From the NCBI RefSeq assembly GCF_004187715.1, contig NZ_QZWF01000002.1:496001-560000 (forward strand): a DNA stretch of 64,000 nucleotides, in the 5' to 3' direction. Position 1 is the first letter of the stretch; the number at the start of each line of letters is the position of its first letter. This document shows positions 33,948 to 43,056 of this stretch, piece after piece. Both the position numbers and the translations under genes were made by a program. This DNA comes from Streptomyces sp. F001. Lineage in GTDB: Bacteria > Actinomycetota > Actinomycetes > Streptomycetales > Streptomycetaceae. The notes below the pieces were generated by a model. That model saw only the letters and a list, made by a program, of their open reading frames with translations. It was not told the DNA's origin and did no database searches.

Positions 33948-35474
33948 TCAACCACCGGCCCGTGTACGGAAGGTGCTGCCCGCGTCCTGCTGGTACGGCG
34001 TGCCCTGCCACTTCCCGAAGCCGAGCACCCGGCTCGGGTCCTGGGCGACGAACTTCCATGGCCCGAGGTAGACGTTGTCGTGCCAGCGGTTGTGCTGCTT
34101 GCGGGTGATCGCCTCGGCCACCCGCTCACCCTGGTACGGCGACCAGTCCGGATAGGTGCCGTAGTTGGCCAGCACCGCCATGCGGTCGCACTTCTCCGTG
34201 CACCTGACGACGGACTTGTCCAGCACGAAGCGGTTGTCGTGGATGTCCACCCGCTGGGTCTTCCACCGGCAGTCGGCGTAGAGCGGTGCCTTGGCGATCG
34301 CCGGCCTCGCGCAGCGGTCGGTCCTCTTCACCAGCAACGTGCAGTCACCGGAGGAGGTGTTGGCCGGGCTGTTGCAGAACCGGTCGGCGTTCTCCCACAG
34401 GGTGATCCCGGACCAGTTGTTCTCCAGCACGTTCCGGTAGATCTCGATCTTGTCGGTGCGGGCTTTGATCCGTGGTTCGCCGCCGGACTCGGACAGGTAG
34501 ACCGTCGCGTACGGGAAGTTGTCGCCGCGGTCGGCTTCCCTGCGGCCCTCGACCCAGTTGTTCCGCCGGATCATGTTGTTCCGGATGACCGCGTTGTAGC
34601 TGGTCTCGTAGATCAGGGCGGCACCGTCGTTGGCTTCGAGCACGTTGTTCTCGATGCGGAAGTCGTTGTTGTTGGTATCCGCCCACAACCCTGTTCCGCG
34701 GTTGTCGTGCACCCAGTTGCCGCGTACGTCGGCGCCGTTGACGGCCCAGAACTTGATGCCTCCGGTGCAGCCGCAGCCCTCTCGCCGCCGCTCCCAGTCG
34801 TCGGTGTTGTTGCCCACGATCTCGTTGCCCTCGACCACCAGGCCGCTGATACGGCCGCCGGCCTTGTACGCGTTCATGCCGTACTGACCGTTGCCGCGCA
34901 GACAGCTGGCGCGGACCCGCTGGCGGGCACCGGCCATCAGCCCGGCACCGGAGTTGTCCTGGATCGTCGCGTGCTCGATCACCCACCCGTCGGCCGAGTC
35001 ATGGTTGACCACGCCCTCGTCCGGCGGCGCGACGAAACGCTGCACGGTCAGGTGGCGAATGGTGACGTTGGGGGCACTGCCGCCGAACGCGTACTGGTTC
35101 TTCTTCCGGCCGTCGAGCACCGCGCCTGGCGCACCGAGGTAGCGGTTCCCTTCCTTGGGGATGACCTGGGCGTAGCGGTCCGGGTCGAGCCGGTGCTTGC
35201 CCGGTCGAAGCCAGAACGTGGTGTTCGGCGGGCTGTTCTCGGTCTTCGCTGCCAGGTCGCCGACCACCGCGGGGTCGACGGTCACCGCGCCCGCCGGCGC
35301 CTTCGCCGGCCCGACCGCGGGCTTGGCGCACACCCGGGCCACGGGTGGCGTGGACGACGGCGCAGCGGTCGGCTTTGCCCCGGCGTCCGACGTGCTGTCA
35401 CAGCCGGTCGCCGCCAGCAGGGCCAGCGTCAGCGGTGCCGCCGCCCACGCCCAGTGCCGCCTCTTGATCCCCAC
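33948..35474 (-). CDS. Secreted right-handed beta-helix lipoprotein (pectate-lyase-like)
   Basis: 508 residues from a GTG at 35474 with a GGGGG run just upstream. A signal peptide with lipobox LAATGC (Cys ~22) indicates export and lipid anchoring. From ~140 to 430 it shows parallel beta-helix (PbH1-type) repeats with N-ladder residues: HDSADGWVIEHATIQDNSGA, NEIVGNNTDDW, NNVLEANDGAALI, NNMIRRNNWVE. Two extra cysteine pairs (EGCGCTG; CTEKCD) may brace it. Such folds act as polysaccharide lyases, epimerases or binders; no lyase triad could be assigned. Position between the heparinase-like and polymerase genes suggests it modifies or trims the polymer outside the cell. Confidence 0.85.
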   Translation of the reverse strand: MGIKRRHWAWAAAPLTLALLAATGCDSTSDAGAKPTAAPSSTPPVARVCAKPAVGPAKAPAGAVTVDPAVVGDLAAKTENSPPNTTFWLRPGKHRLDPDRYAQVIPKEGNRYLGAPGAVLDGRKKNQYAFGGSAPNVTIRHLTVQRFVAPPDEGVVNHDSADGWVIEHATIQDNSGAGLMAGARQRVRASCLRGNGQYGMNAYKAGGRISGLVVEGNEIVGNNTDDWERRREGCGCTGGIKFWAVNGADVRGNWVHDNRGTGLWADTNNNDFRIENNVLEANDGAALIYETSYNAVIRNNMIRRNNWVEGRREADRGDNFPYATVYLSESGGEPRIKARTDKIEIYRNVLENNWSGITLWENADRFCNSPANTSSGDCTLLVKRTDRCARPAIAKAPLYADCRWKTQRVDIHDNRFVLDKSVVRCTEKCDRMAVLANYGTYPDWSPYQGERVAEAITRKQHNRWHDNVYLGPWKFVAQDPSRVLGFGKWQGTPYQQDAGSTFRTRAGG

Positions 35475-35482
35475 GCGCCCCC

Positions 35483-37441
35483 CTAGCCGCGGAACCTGAG
35501 CATGGTGGTGAAGCCCTCCGCGCCGTCGGCGAAGCCGGTGCCGACCAGCGTGGTGGTGGGTTCCTTGCGCCCGAATCCGGCGGAGTACCAGCCCAGCGGC
35601 GGGTCGCTCTCGCCGCGATGCGCCCGCCAGCTCAGCTGCCCGGGCAGGTCGAGCACCGCGGAGCGCCCCTCCCCGTCCCGGGTCCAGGTGAGCACGGCCC
35701 GGTTCCCCACGAGGTCCGCGGCGATCGCCGGGCCGAGGTGGAACGCCAGCTGCACGGCCCGGTTCGGACCGCGCACCTCGTCGACCACCCTCAGCTCCTG
35801 GCTCGCGGCTGTCAGCTCCACCCGGCGGCGGTGCACGGAGCGCTGGTAACCGTCGTGCTCGGCACACCAGCGGGCCACACCCTCGTCGGAGGTGTCCGCG
35901 GCCAGGATGCGGCTGCGGGCATGCCGGGTCCACAGGAACGGGCCGCCGGAGACGGACTGGTCACCGCCGTCCAGCCGCAGGGTGTTGTGGCCGAGGGTCG
36001 ACCGGAAGTACTGCCGCCATTCGGGCTGCCCGTGGTAGCAGTACGTCCCCGGGTCGGCGAGCACGTCGACCCCGTCGTGCCGGACCTCCACGGACAGCGC
36101 GTCCGCGTGGGCGTGCGCGGCGATGGACAGGAAGCCGTGCGGACCGCCGTCGCAGCGGCACCAGATCTCTTCCGGACCGCGCAGGATGGTGAGCCCCGCG
36201 TCGGCGAAATGAGCCGGTCGGCTTGCCGGGCGGGTCACGGCCGGTGCGGTTCCGTCTTTCACGTACGGCCGGATGAGCGCGGCCAGCAGCGGGGTGCGCA
36301 TATCGGTGCCGGTCACCGTCGGCCACCAGGCGAGCCGGCCGAACACGGCGTCTCCGGTGGCCAGTAGCGACGCCCAGCGGTCGGTGCCGGCGCCGTCCAC
36401 GACCAGACCGTGCCCGTCGTCCGCGTCGCCCTGGCGCGGCGGCCGTAACCGGCTGTCCACGATGGCCGCGAGCGCGTCGGTCATCCGCAGCAGCACCAGC
36501 CGGATCGACGCGGGCACCGGCACGTCGGCGGCATCCGCCTCGGCCACCGCGGCCAGGCCGAGTTCCAGCACAAGGCCGTGATACTCGGTGGCCAGCTCGC
36601 GGTTGAGACCGGAGTCGAAGGTGTTGCTTCGCAGGTGCCGCTCCAGCGACCGCAGCGCGTCGGCTCGCCAACGCGCCGAGGAGGGGAACCACCCGAACGC
36701 GCAGGCCGCTGCGAACTGCCCGGCGGCCTCGGCGATGACGTGGTTGTTCGCCGAAGACCCCCGGCTGGGGAAGGCGGCAAGCCAGCGCTGGTGGTGCCAG
36801 ATCTGGTTCAGCGCCACCGGGTTGCCCTCGAACAGCCCGGCCGCGCCCGGCCAGCCGTCGAGCAGCCGGCGGATCCACACCCAGGACAGCAGTCGGATGC
36901 CCAGCTCGATGCCGCTGATCCAGTGCACTCCGTGCAGCGGAGCGTTGGCCGCCCACCACGACCGCAGGTGCTCGGCCACGCGCTCGGCGTACCGCTCGTT
37001 CCCGGTGATCGCGTAGGCGGCGGCGAGCACGGTGAGGTACTGATGCCGGGACAGCTCCCAGATCTGCTTGATGTCCCCGACCGCGTCCTCGTTCCGGTAC
37101 GGCACGTCGAAGGCGTAGCCCCAGGGGGCCCGGCGCCCGGTCTTCGGGTCGCACCACCAGTCCGGGTCGGCCAGGTCGTCGCGGACCACCCCGAAGTACT
37201 CGGCGTGCCCGTACATCAGCCGGTCCGCCTCGGCGATGAGACGTTTCGCGGCGTCCGGAGGTATCGCGGCGATCGTCCCGGCGGGCAGTACCGCGGTGAA
37301 CCGGGCGCCGGTCACGCTCGGGCAGTCCGGCCGCGCCGACCGCCACCGCCGCCTGCGCACCGCGTCGCCCACCCGGCCCGCGACCTCCCGCGGTCCCATC
37401 CGGGACAGCCGCCGCAGGTACCAGCCCGCGCTCATGGTCAT
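35483..37441 (-). CDS. Heparinase II/III (alginate-lyase) family protein
   Basis: 652 residues; ATG at 37441 overlaps the oxidoreductase stop. An all-alpha toroid N-domain (~60-400, with SSANNHVIAEAAGQFAAACA and LATEYHGLVLELGLAAVAEA carrying the Asn/His/Tyr site typical of the family) is followed by a beta-rich heparinase domain (~430-650: SIAAHAHADALSVEVRHDG with the conserved His residues, DPGTYCYHG). No obvious signal peptide, so a cytoplasmic or inner-face role is possible. It is paired with a bidomain oxidoreductase, a linkage frequent in capsule loci. It may epimerise or cleave uronate units, which fits the AlgD-type dehydrogenase of the operon. Confidence 0.88.
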   Translation of the reverse strand: MTMSAGWYLRRLSRMGPREVAGRVGDAVRRRRWRSARPDCPSVTGARFTAVLPAGTIAAIPPDAAKRLIAEADRLMYGHAEYFGVVRDDLADPDWWCDPKTGRRAPWGYAFDVPYRNEDAVGDIKQIWELSRHQYLTVLAAAYAITGNERYAERVAEHLRSWWAANAPLHGVHWISGIELGIRLLSWVWIRRLLDGWPGAAGLFEGNPVALNQIWHHQRWLAAFPSRGSSANNHVIAEAAGQFAAACAFGWFPSSARWRADALRSLERHLRSNTFDSGLNRELATEYHGLVLELGLAAVAEADAADVPVPASIRLVLLRMTDALAAIVDSRLRPPRQGDADDGHGLVVDGAGTDRWASLLATGDAVFGRLAWWPTVTGTDMRTPLLAALIRPYVKDGTAPAVTRPASRPAHFADAGLTILRGPEEIWCRCDGGPHGFLSIAAHAHADALSVEVRHDGVDVLADPGTYCYHGQPEWRQYFRSTLGHNTLRLDGGDQSVSGGPFLWTRHARSRILAADTSDEGVARWCAEHDGYQRSVHRRRVELTAASQELRVVDEVRGPNRAVQLAFHLGPAIAADLVGNRAVLTWTRDGEGRSAVLDLPGQLSWRAHRGESDPPLGWYSAGFGRKEPTTTLVGTGFADGAEGFTTMLRFRG

Positions 37442-39609
37442 CGCGCCCCCGCCAGCGTCACCGGGGCACCGGCCGCCAGACCGGCCTGCACGGCGAGAGT
37501 GGCCGCCGTGGTGGCGACCAGCGACTGAAGCGGCACCGGCATCGGCCCACCGGTCCGCACGGCCTTGACGAACGCGGCCAGCTCGGCGTTCTGGCCCTTG
37601 TCCCGGGCCTTGGGCAGCCGCGAACTGACCCACCGCTTGCGGCCGTACACCGAGGCACGGACGAAGTCGTCGAGCCGCAGCGCACGGCCGTCCGCGACCA
37701 GGTCCAGCGTCTCCTTGGGGAAGCCGGCCGGGCCGGTGGTGACGTAGCTGATGGTGGCGGTGGACCCGTCCGGGTAGCGCAGCACGACCTGCAGGTCCTC
37801 GTTGCCGGACGTGGCGACCGCGTACACCGAGACCGGGTCGGCGTCGAGCAGCCAGCTCGCCGTGTCGATGAAGTGTCCGCCCTCGCCGGTGAACCGTGAG
37901 CCCTCGCTGCCCTGTTGGAGGTACCAGCTGCCGTGCTGCAGCCGGCCCGCGTTGACCAGGTAGCGCAGGCTCGCCGGACCGGTCCGGGCGCCGAACCGCT
38001 CCCTGGCCTCCCGCAGCAGCGGCGCGAACCGGCGGTTGAAGCCCACCTGCAGCCGGTCGTTGCCGGACTCCTCCACCGCCGCGAGCACGCCGGCCAGCTC
38101 GTCCTCGGTGAGGGCCAGGGGCTTCTCCACGAACACCGTCTTGCCGGCAAGGAGTGCCCTGCGCGTCAGTTCGGCGTGCGAGCTGTGCCGGGTGACCACG
38201 AACACCGCGTCGATGGACTTGTCGCCGAGCACGGCGTCGAGGTCGGTGGTCGCCTCGGCGAAGCCGAACTTCCGCTGCGCGTTGGCCGCGGACAGCGCCG
38301 TCGTGGTGACGACGGTCGACAACTCGACGCCGTCGCGCTGTGCCAGGTGCGGCAGCAGCATCGACGTCGCGTAGTTGCCCGCGCCGACGAACGCAAGGCG
38401 CACCGGCGTCTTGGCGGCGCGGGCCGGACTCGGCTTCACGTTCACCGCGGGCACGGCGACCGCAGGGGCCTTTGCCGCGACCGTCTGCTCGGGGTACTCG
38501 AACAGCACAGCTACGGCCTTGAGGTCGCCGTTCTTCAGGCTCTGGTACGTCTCGACGGCGTCGTCGAAGTCGGCGATGTGGGAGACCAAGGGCTCTACGT
38601 CAACGCGGCCGCGGGCGAGGAGATCGAGGAAGCACGCCAGGTTGCGGCGCTCGGTCCAGCGCACGTAGCCGATCGGGTAATCCCGCCCCTCGAGCTCGTA
38701 CTCCGGGTCGTAGCGCCCGGGGCCGTAACTGCGGGAGAACCGGACGTCGAGTTCTTTCTCGTAGTACGCGTTCCACGGCAGGTCCAGGCGGCACTTGCCG
38801 ATGTCGACGACCCGGCCGCGGTCCCGGCAGAGCCGGGCGGCCAGCTCGACGGGCTGGTTGCTGCCGCCGCCGGCGGCCAGGTACACCTGGTCCACGCCCA
38901 GGCCGCCGGTGAGTTCGGCGACGGCGGCTTCCACGGCCGCGGACGAGGGATCGCCGCAGGCCGCGGCGCCCAGACGCTCGGCGAGCTCGCAGCGCACCGG
39001 GTCGGGGTCGACCCCGACGACGCGGACTCCCGAGGCGGCGAGGAGCTGCACCACCAGCTGCCCGATCAGCCCGAGGCCGATGACCAGTGCCACGTCGCCG
39101 AGCTGCGGCTCGCCCTGGCGGACGCCCTGCAGCGCGATCGACCCGACGGTGCCGAAGGCCGCGTGCCGCGGCGCGAGGCCGTCCGGCACCGGGGTGTAGA
39201 GGTTCTTCGGCACCCAGTTCAACTCGGCGTGCAACGCGTGCTCGTTGCCGGCGCAGGCCACCAGGTCGCCGGCCTTCACGTCGTCGATCCCGGCGCCGAC
39301 CTGCTCGACCACCCCGCACAGCGAGTAGCCCAGCGGCGTGTAGGAGTCCAGCTTGCCCATCACCTTGCGGTAGGTGGCGGGCACCCCGTTGGTGGCCACG
39401 CTCTGCATGACCTTGGCCACCTGGTCCGGCCGGGAGCGGGCCTTGCCCAGCATCGACATGCCGGCCTCGGACACCTTCATGAGCTCGGTCCCGGTGGAGA
39501 TCAGCGAGTAGGTGCTGCGGACCAGCACACCGCCCGGCTTGCACCCCGGCACCGGCACGTCGAGCAGCGCCAGCTCGCCGCTCTTGTAGTTCTGCACAAC
39601 CTGCTTCAC
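37438..39609 (-). CDS. Bidomain oxidoreductase: MDR dehydrogenase fused to Gfo/Idh/MocA
   Basis: 723 residues. Residues 1-375 are a medium-chain dehydrogenase-like unit (GTVGSIALQGVRQGEPQLGD, then VIGLGLIGQLVVQLLAASG, a Rossmann motif); zinc ligands typical of alcohol dehydrogenases are not evident. A linker rich in Ala/Pro/Val (~376-405) leads to a Gfo/Idh/MocA unit (~405-723: FVGAGNYATSMLLPHL, VFVEKPLALTEDELAG with the conserved EKP Lys, GEGGHFIDTASWLL). Fusion of both NAD(P)-dependent units suggests a two-step oxidation/reduction on one sugar. It is regularly next to heparinase II/III genes in capsule clusters. Confidence 0.9.
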   Translation of the reverse strand: MKQVVQNYKSGELALLDVPVPGCKPGGVLVRSTYSLISTGTELMKVSEAGMSMLGKARSRPDQVAKVMQSVATNGVPATYRKVMGKLDSYTPLGYSLCGVVEQVGAGIDDVKAGDLVACAGNEHALHAELNWVPKNLYTPVPDGLAPRHAAFGTVGSIALQGVRQGEPQLGDVALVIGLGLIGQLVVQLLAASGVRVVGVDPDPVRCELAERLGAAACGDPSSAAVEAAVAELTGGLGVDQVYLAAGGGSNQPVELAARLCRDRGRVVDIGKCRLDLPWNAYYEKELDVRFSRSYGPGRYDPEYELEGRDYPIGYVRWTERRNLACFLDLLARGRVDVEPLVSHIADFDDAVETYQSLKNGDLKAVAVLFEYPEQTVAAKAPAVAVPAVNVKPSPARAAKTPVRLAFVGAGNYATSMLLPHLAQRDGVELSTVVTTTALSAANAQRKFGFAEATTDLDAVLGDKSIDAVFVVTRHSSHAELTRRALLAGKTVFVEKPLALTEDELAGVLAAVEESGNDRLQVGFNRRFAPLLREARERFGARTGPASLRYLVNAGRLQHGSWYLQQGSEGSRFTGEGGHFIDTASWLLDADPVSVYAVATSGNEDLQVVLRYPDGSTATISYVTTGPAGFPKETLDLVADGRALRLDDFVRASVYGRKRWVSSRLPKARDKGQNAELAAFVKAVRTGGPMPVPLQSLVATTAATLAVQAGLAAGAPVTLAGAR

Positions 39610-39627
39610 CCGAACTCCTCTGTTTTC

Positions 39628-41550
39628 CTAAGCCGTTGACCGAGTGCGCTGGCCGGACCCAGAGGTCGCGTCGCGATACCAGTACTCGAGGGTCAGCACA
39701 TGCCACAGATGCTTGGAGTGGTCCCGCTGCCCGGCGGCGTCCTCGGCGACGAGTCGCAAAAGCGCGTCGCGGCGCAGGAACCCGGAACGGACGAGCTCGC
39801 CGTCGTTGACCACCTCGCGCACCAGCGGTGCCAGATCCCGGCTCATCCAGGCGCGCAGCGGGGCGCTGAACAGGCCCTTGGGGCGGTAGACGATCTCTCG
39901 GGGCAGGATCGAGCCGGCCGCCTCCTTGAGGACGGCCTTGCCCTGTCGTCCGACGATCTTGCGTTCGCCGGGCACGGCGAACGCCGCCTTGACCACCTCG
40001 ACGTCCACGTACGGCACCCGCACCTCGGTCGACGCGGCCATGCTCGAGCGGTCCGTGTACGTGAGGTTCAGGCCCGGCAGGAACATCCGGGCGTCGCCCA
40101 GGCACATGCGGTTGACGAAGTCGTCGAGGTCGTTGTCCTGGTAGGTGTCCGCGTGTTCGGTCAGCACGTCCTCGACCGTCCCGGCCAGGTCCGGGTCGAT
40201 GAGAGCGAGCAGTTCGTCCTGGTCGTACATGGTGTAGCTGCGCCGGAACGCGGTCTCCTCCGGCAGATCGGCGAAGGAGAGGAACCGCTTCGCGAAGCGC
40301 ACCGACCGGTACCCCCGGCGGGACGTGGCGACCGGCAGCCGGTCCACGGCCCTGGACACCCCCCGCCGCAGGGGCCTCGGGACGCGTTGATAGCGCAGCG
40401 CGAGCAGGTTGGCCAGGTGCTTGCGGTACCCCGCGAACAGTTCGTCGGCGCCCATCCCCGAGAGCATCACCTTGACCCCGGCCTCCCGGGCGGCCGAGCA
40501 GATCAGGAACGTGTTGATCGCGGCGGGGTCACCGATCGGCTCGTCCAGGTGATACGTCATGTGCGGCAGCAGGTCGAGCACATTCGGAGCGATCTCGATC
40601 TCGTGCAGGTCGACGCCGAACCGCTCGGCCACCTGCCGGGCGTAGCGCAGGTCGTCCGGCATGGCCTCGAACTTGGCGTCCTCGGCGCGGAACCCGATCG
40701 TGTAAGCGGAGATCCCGGGTTGGTGGCGGGCCGCGAGCGCGGTCAGGTAGCTGGAGTCGAGGCCGCCGGAGAGGAAGGTCGCCACGGGTACGTCGGAGAG
40801 CAGGTGACGGCGGGTCGACTCCTCGACGATGGCGGCGAGGTCCGGTGGCTCGCTGTCGCGGGCCTCGTGGGCGACGTCCCGGAGGTTCCAGTACCGGCCG
40901 CGTTCCACCCGGCCGTCGGGCCGGCACCTGAGCCAGCTCCCCGGCGGCAACTTCTCCGCCTCGCGGAACGCGCAGCGCGAGTCCGGCACCCAGTAGTAAA
41001 GAAGCGAGGCCACCAGCGCCGCAGGGTCCACCTCCAGCGACCCACCGGTCGCGGCGGCGAGCGCCTTGAGCTCGGAGGCGAACACCAGACCCTCACCGCG
41101 CCGGAGCAGGAACAGCGGCTTGATGCCGAGCTGGTCGCGGACGAGCACCAGCTCACCGGTTCGCTCGTCGAAGATCCCGAACGCGAACATGCCGCGCAGC
41201 CGGGGCAGGCAGTCGGTGCCCCAACGCCGCCAGGCCTCAAGGAGCACCTCGGTGTCGGAGGTACCGTGGAAGCGCACCCCGGCGGCCGCCAGCTCGGCAC
41301 GCAGCTCGGGCGCGTTGTACAGCTCGCCGTTGTACGTCAGGGCGAGGCCGTCCGAGACCATCGGCTGGGCGCCGGTCTCGGACAGGTCGATGATGGCCAG
41401 CCGGCGGTGCCCGAGGTGCACTTCGCCGTCACCGACGGAGTGGCCGTACCGGCCCTCCCCGTCCGGACCGCGGTGGGCGAGGGTTTCGGTGAGCCGGTCG
41501 GTCACCAGCTTCCCGTCGGGCCATCGGTAAGTGCCTGCGATGCCACACAT
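39628..41550 (-). CDS. asnB: Glutamine-hydrolysing asparagine synthase family protein
   Basis: 640 residues. Cys2 is the glutaminase nucleophile (MCGIAGTYRW). The class II glutamine amidotransferase domain covers ~1-190 and the synthase domain carries the PP-loop SGGLDSS (261-267). In polysaccharide loci AsnB-like enzymes often amidate a uronic acid or transfer amide nitrogen to a sugar acid rather than make free Asn. With the GDP-mannose dehydrogenase in the same operon, amidation of a mannuronate-type acid is a reasonable inference. It lies 18 nt upstream of the bidomain oxidoreductase gene. Confidence 0.9.
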   Translation of the reverse strand: MCGIAGTYRWPDGKLVTDRLTETLAHRGPDGEGRYGHSVGDGEVHLGHRRLAIIDLSETGAQPMVSDGLALTYNGELYNAPELRAELAAAGVRFHGTSDTEVLLEAWRRWGTDCLPRLRGMFAFGIFDERTGELVLVRDQLGIKPLFLLRRGEGLVFASELKALAAATGGSLEVDPAALVASLLYYWVPDSRCAFREAEKLPPGSWLRCRPDGRVERGRYWNLRDVAHEARDSEPPDLAAIVEESTRRHLLSDVPVATFLSGGLDSSYLTALAARHQPGISAYTIGFRAEDAKFEAMPDDLRYARQVAERFGVDLHEIEIAPNVLDLLPHMTYHLDEPIGDPAAINTFLICSAAREAGVKVMLSGMGADELFAGYRKHLANLLALRYQRVPRPLRRGVSRAVDRLPVATSRRGYRSVRFAKRFLSFADLPEETAFRRSYTMYDQDELLALIDPDLAGTVEDVLTEHADTYQDNDLDDFVNRMCLGDARMFLPGLNLTYTDRSSMAASTEVRVPYVDVEVVKAAFAVPGERKIVGRQGKAVLKEAAGSILPREIVYRPKGLFSAPLRAWMSRDLAPLVREVVNDGELVRSGFLRRDALLRLVAEDAAGQRDHSKHLWHVLTLEYWYRDATSGSGQRTRSTA

Positions 41551-41553
41551 GTC

Positions 41554-43056
41554 CTACCGCGCCTCCTGGTCGTTGTCAGGGACTCGCATGGCCCACGACG
41601 GCCGCTCCGTCCCGTTGTGCCGGGGCAGTCGCTCGCTCCGGCCGCGCAGCGCGGTGTGCAGCCCGTCCCACAGCGTGCCGTCGGTCCGGTCACGCGGGTC
41701 GGGGTCGATCAGCACCACACCGATCACCGGAATGCGCTGGTCCGCGAGCTGCCGCGCCACGGTGTGCAGCCATGCGGCGCTGCCGTGCCCGGCACGCACC
41801 ACAAGCACTGTCTGGGTGCCGAGGTACTGGAGGTCGGTCCATGCCGTGCCGGGCGCAACCGAGCCGACGCCGAACCGGCGCTGCTGAGGCGATACGGCCG
41901 CAACGCCCTCGCCGCTGACCACGGTGGGGTCTCCTGGCTTCGGGCGGCGCTTGGCGAGTTGAGGGCCGGGCAGACCGTCGATGACGACCACTGGCTCGTC
42001 CGCCGCCACTGCCCTGGCGACGTTCAGGGCGATCGCGCTCGCGCTGCGCGCACAGCCCAGTTCCAGCAGCGACACCGGTTCCGTGGAGCCGCGCATGGTG
42101 CGGGCCAGGGACACGGTGAGCCGTTCGCGTGCCGTCCGGGTCCGTCGGCGCTGCCACAGGCGGCCCGAGCGGCGGGGCAGCTCCGCGATGACCGAGGCGC
42201 CCAGGTTCGCCGCGATGTCCCGGCGCAGCACGGGGCGGTCCGCCACCACCGTGCCGACCGCGGCCAGCGCGAGCCCGAGGACGAGCCCGAGGACGAGCCC
42301 GATCGCGGCGTTGGTGGCAGCGGCCTTGGGCAGGGAGTGCCGCACCGCGCGCGGGGCGTCCACGATCTGCGTGCCGGCGATGACCTTGGGCGTGCCGGTG
42401 CGCGCCTCCGCGGCGCGCTGGTCGAAATCGGCGATCCGCGAGTCGAGTTCGGCCCGGCGGGAGAAGAGCGACTCGATGCCCGCCGACGCTTTCGGGTCGC
42501 TGCTCGGCGATTGGTCTCCGATCTCCTTGTTGACCTCGGCGAGTTCCTCCCGCATGCGGTCACGTTGGTCGAGCAGGACCTTGGCCTCGGCCTCCGCGGT
42601 TTCCTGCATCCGCCGCACGTGGTCCGCGACGAACGCGTCGGCCAGCGCCTTGGCCCGGGCCACCGCTTCCGCGTCGCTGTCACCGGTCACATCGATCTGC
42701 AACACGTTGTTGGTCAGGCCGGTGCCCCGGTAGTCCCGCATGAAGTCCTCGGGCTTTTCCGGGGACTTGAGGGCCTGCAGGGCCTGGTCGGCGATCCGCG
42801 TGGTCTGCAGCAGCTCGACATCGGTACGGATCAGCGTTCCGGTGTCGTTCGGCTGGTCCTCCTTGTGCGCGACCAGCACCTTGGTCACCGCGCTCGGCTG
42901 CGGCGGCATCAGGACCGCCACCGCCGCGCCGGCCAGCAGTCCCAGCAGCGTCATGGCGCACCAGAGGCGGCGGCGCCTGCGCACCGTCACGACCAGCGCC
43001 TGCAGGTCAAGGAGCGGAGCGGCGGCCGACGACTCCGAAGTCTTGCTCGTCGTCAC
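41554..43056 (-). CDS. Wzz-like chain-length protein with degenerate BY-kinase domain
   Basis: 500 residues. It has a Wzz/polysaccharide co-polymerase topology: TM1 (~33-51), a periplasmic coiled region (~60-245, with AEAEAKVLLDQRDRMREELA) and TM2 (~250-272). The cytoplasmic part has the outline of a CpsD/Wzc P-loop kinase, but the Walker A position reads LGCARSASAIALNVARA with no GKS/T; the Walker A'-like VVVIDG remains. No tyrosine-rich tail. It is probably an inactive kinase relative that binds a partner to regulate polymer length. Start overlaps the upstream Wzz-like gene by 4 nt. Confidence 0.8.
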   Translation of the reverse strand: MTTSKTSESSAAAPLLDLQALVVTVRRRRRLWCAMTLLGLLAGAAVAVLMPPQPSAVTKVLVAHKEDQPNDTGTLIRTDVELLQTTRIADQALQALKSPEKPEDFMRDYRGTGLTNNVLQIDVTGDSDAEAVARAKALADAFVADHVRRMQETAEAEAKVLLDQRDRMREELAEVNKEIGDQSPSSDPKASAGIESLFSRRAELDSRIADFDQRAAEARTGTPKVIAGTQIVDAPRAVRHSLPKAAATNAAIGLVLGLVLGLALAAVGTVVADRPVLRRDIAANLGASVIAELPRRSGRLWQRRRTRTARERLTVSLARTMRGSTEPVSLLELGCARSASAIALNVARAVAADEPVVVIDGLPGPQLAKRRPKPGDPTVVSGEGVAAVSPQQRRFGVGSVAPGTAWTDLQYLGTQTVLVVRAGHGSAAWLHTVARQLADQRIPVIGVVLIDPDPRDRTDGTLWDGLHTALRGRSERLPRHNGTERPSWAMRVPDNDQEAR

